Below, piece by piece: positions 62,901 through 64,000 of a stretch of DNA of 64,000 bases (position 1 is the first letter of the stretch; the number at the start of each line of letters is the position of its first letter). The notes beneath the pieces are model-generated. The model searched no databases and had not been told where the DNA came from. It worked only from the letters and a program-made list of their open reading frames with translations. The position numbers were made by a program, and so were the translations under genes. Location: NCBI GenBank assembly GCA_028285105.1, contig JANQQE010000014.1:164257-228256 (forward strand), in the 5' to 3' direction. This DNA is from Alphaproteobacteria bacterium (lineage in GTDB: Bacteria; Planctomycetota; Phycisphaerae; UBA1845).

Positions 62901-64000
62901 TCCTCAAGATCGCCTTTTCCTGCAATGAACGCAGCCTGACCGGCGATGAATCTCGGAGACTCGCCCTTCATCTCGCGAATCGTCTGTGCGGCAACATCGG
63001 CCTGCCCCAGTTTTTCAAGGGCAGCCGCTCGAACCAGCATCGCTTCTTGATTTCCGGGTGACAGACTGAGCGCATTTTCAGCTGCGATTCGCGCTTGATT
63101 GGGACGATTTTCGGCGATCAGAATTTTTGCGTAGAGGACCCAGCAATCGGCTGGGACACCTGGGTCAGAAATGGCTTTCACAATCGCGTCCTTCGCGGCG
63201 CCTGTCTGGTTATCACCGAGGCGTGCGACAGCAAGGAAATACAGGTTTTGCCAGTGCAGCCCGCGACTCAGGTCCTCTGCTCGCTCAAACCAGCGGATGG
63301 CTTCGCGATTGCGTCGAAGCGTGAGCAGCAAACGACCTCGCGCGTAGTATGCGTCCATACCATTGGGCAATTCGGTCAGCGCTTCCTCGATTTGCTCATC
63401 AGCCTTCATGCCCAACTCTTCCTGCTCGTCAGAACCGGTTTCGGAAAGGCCAGCTTTGGAAATGTACTGGTCGGCCAGACCCAGCAGAATGAGATAACGA
63501 TTCTTTCGACTCCTGATCACATTGAAACCTTCGCGCGGGAATGGCAGGTCCAGGCGATTCTGATAGGTTTCAATGGCTTCATCATATCGGTCATCCATCG
63601 ACTGGATGCCCGCCAGGCGAAGGTATGGCTCTGCTTTTTCAGGCGAAAGCTCGATGGCTTTCCGCAGGTGTTCTTCCGCGTTGCTGTAAGCCTTTTCCAA
63701 CTCATCTTCGGGTGCAGGATCAACGCGCTCCTCACCTCGAAATCCAACCTTCTTTTGGCGCCAAACGTCAACCCAGAATATACCGGTCCGCAAATGGACC
63801 ATCGCGAGAATGGAATCATCGCTGCCGGCCATCTTGAGCGCGTCTGCGTAGAATTTTTCCGCTTCGTCATAGTCACCCGATTTGAATCGCAGCCTTCCTG
63901 CAAGGCAGCGCGCTTCGGCGGCATCTGAACCCTCATGATCCGTTCGTTCAATCAACTTGTCGTAGAGTGCCTCCGCGTCCTCGTTGCGATCCATGACGGA
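59981..64000 (-). CDS. Very long TPR-repeat protein, partial at the window end
   Basis: At least 1,339 codons are present and the frame remains open at 64000, so the N-terminus lies outside the window. The protein is almost entirely tetratricopeptide-type helices (34-residue repeats such as AEKFYADALKMAGSD, AEPYLRLAGIQSMDDRYDEAIETY, and ALNNLAYLLSDKLNRPAEALPYAKRAA). TPR solenoids hold protein complexes together; similar proteins in planctomycetes and exosortase (PEP-CTERM/PrsT-like) systems occur next to secretion or polysaccharide genes. A role in assembly on the outer membrane or periplasm cannot be checked without the signal region. No other domain was seen. Confidence 0.88.
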   Translation of the reverse strand, partial: SVMDRNEDAEALYDKLIERTDHEGSDAAEARCLAGRLRFKSGDYDEAEKFYADALKMAGSDDSILAMVHLRTGIFWVDVWRQKKVGFRGEERVDPAPEDELEKAYSNAEEHLRKAIELSPEKAEPYLRLAGIQSMDDRYDEAIETYQNRLDLPFPREGFNVIRSRKNRYLILLGLADQYISKAGLSETGSDEQEELGMKADEQIEEALTELPNGMDAYYARGRLLLTLRRNREAIRWFERAEDLSRGLHWQNLYFLAVARLGDNQTGAAKDAIVKAISDPGVPADCWVLYAKILIAENRPNQARIAAENALSLSPGNQEAMLVRAAALEKLGQADVAAQTIREMKGESPRFIAGQAAFIAGKGDLEDALSNIEVGLEKYPTHPRIVETAAAIYKELGREDESKAVIEKALAEKPGEFELEVVKIKFSDLNKEDRIAELLKKVNEIKDDYERTVRLASYFAEQGDLEKQYELFEEAKRLIKEKSTPSARSAGVSGLRSIFNTMFSIAVETKNTERMDALIAEATEFDKGNGLDRARGLTYQGRRLLYDGVMATRAAREAAEDSRDKESEQYFADAREYNEAAVETLMEAIELYPTSGDAFAGLGDAHRRLGELNEARIAYERSIDLTPQNSKVLKQLVVIADALGNEEDYDRWLAACTDRIPDDPWVMERTLLAREEKSPLEGIARREEVLKSNPEDANNLQKLASLHLKLGDTQKAEERIDQLLATPDGVRFMNFAASMLRDIGKPEKALGILEQNLWDAPNERKAEAQLLIGQHYRAVGNAQEAETAYLAAADIDPSQHVFVEIGTHFTLTNQFEKADRWLEKALNKASESGSPQESRIRIMRIEILTRNGELDRAQQMCDAYKEDYPDDPSSLFLDSQIALNRGDVDRAIENLSLFLEERPETLIALYNRAQSFGSVGEWQRAISDLEDLRAKNPTALGFQPRVLLATAYERVGRQDMAFQELEGVYEDHPEAANVVDKLINLYVENDRYTDADNVLTTLLNSNPDQVGWLLRSGEIALKQNDNSKAIANQRKAVELGQFHPTLTATLLETFGKVDAPGQGIEFFNTIPPGRRTPVVLLAYANLLGQSGNLREAIDTFRTALHKSGFDSFEFLEKIAFSVSEKLGAERAIEQFSQPVDKVLEKANKHILSALLQGSGKIDEALALCQELLDSATTPREKSSIYMRIAVAHESKKEWDKARESYENALELEKDNLFALNNLAYLLSDKLNRPAEALPYAKRAAEQSDHPAVLDTLGWVYYQLGEYQDAIAQFTRIRRTESDFPDAVYHLAESFRRAGDFEKARTVFEELVGKDAKGISSDLVAKAQEGLRLTNEQNSG

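Overview
The window looks like chromosomal DNA of a planctomycete, most likely of the Phycisphaerae type. This is an inference, not a computed classification. It rests on secreted proteins that combine catalytic or lamin-tail domains with dockerin-like Asp-rich repeats and a GACC six-cysteine repeat, a planctomycete-style prepilin-like protein, DUF1111-type dihaem cytochrome lipoproteins, and lipoprotein signals typical of a Gram-negative envelope. No rRNA, tRNA, CRISPR array or insertion sequence was seen.

Layout. 0-2.6 kb: a DUF488 protein, a start-less coding remnant, a NodB-type deacetylase lipoprotein and a hemerythrin-like protein. 2.6-9.9 kb: a complete minus-strand chemotaxis operon (cheA, cheW, cheD, an HDOD gene, cheY, cheX, cheR, cheB) with no receptor gene beside it. 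10.1-15.4 kb: two divergent DUF1111 dihaem cytochrome lipoproteins, one a tandem fusion with four CxxCH motifs, and a translationally coupled beta-propeller-like lipoprotein. 15.5-17.7 kb: two small bacteriocin/SUKH-type immunity genes without a toxin, then a FAD monooxygenase. 18-26 kb: an astacin-like protease, a DUF1801 protein, a lamin-tail protein, a DEAD-box helicase and a GH18 protein.

26-32.5 kb: a hybrid histidine kinase, an unpaired CoA-transferase B subunit, and the most interesting locus: a retron-type reverse transcriptase with an N-terminal membrane segment. Directly upstream on the same strand is a 160-nt region with msr-msd architecture: a 13-bp a1/a2 pairing, an AGC next to a1, two short hairpins and a perfect 16-bp long hairpin. 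No accessory effector gene is adjacent. A class V aminotransferase and a Nudix hydrolase follow. 32.6-44 kb: a pseudopilin-like protein, a Tat-exported DUF362 protein, a UDP-sugar pyrophosphorylase, and an ABC-2 transporter whose ATPase and two permeases are split by a MoaD/ThiS-like gene plus a BNR-repeat gene. A PyrK-like flavoprotein and a 950-bp gene-poor stretch come next.

44.5-51.4 kb: a zinc-ribbon membrane protein, a LysM L,D-transpeptidase, ligA, etfB-etfA and a secreted alpha/beta hydrolase. 51.5-64 kb: typA, moaC overlapping a stand-alone IF-2 N-domain-like protein, a STAS protein opposite a pseudo-receiver, a GACC-repeat secreted protein, two overlapping CNNM/CBS proteins, and a very long TPR protein cut by the window end.

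Genes that probably work together are the chemotaxis operon, the DUF1111/propeller exported redox set, the ABC-2 transporter subunits, EtfA/EtfB, the CNNM pair, and the retron RT with its RNA. Start codons were moved inward where an in-frame ATG/GTG/TTG with a Shine-Dalgarno or a family-typical N-terminus supported it.
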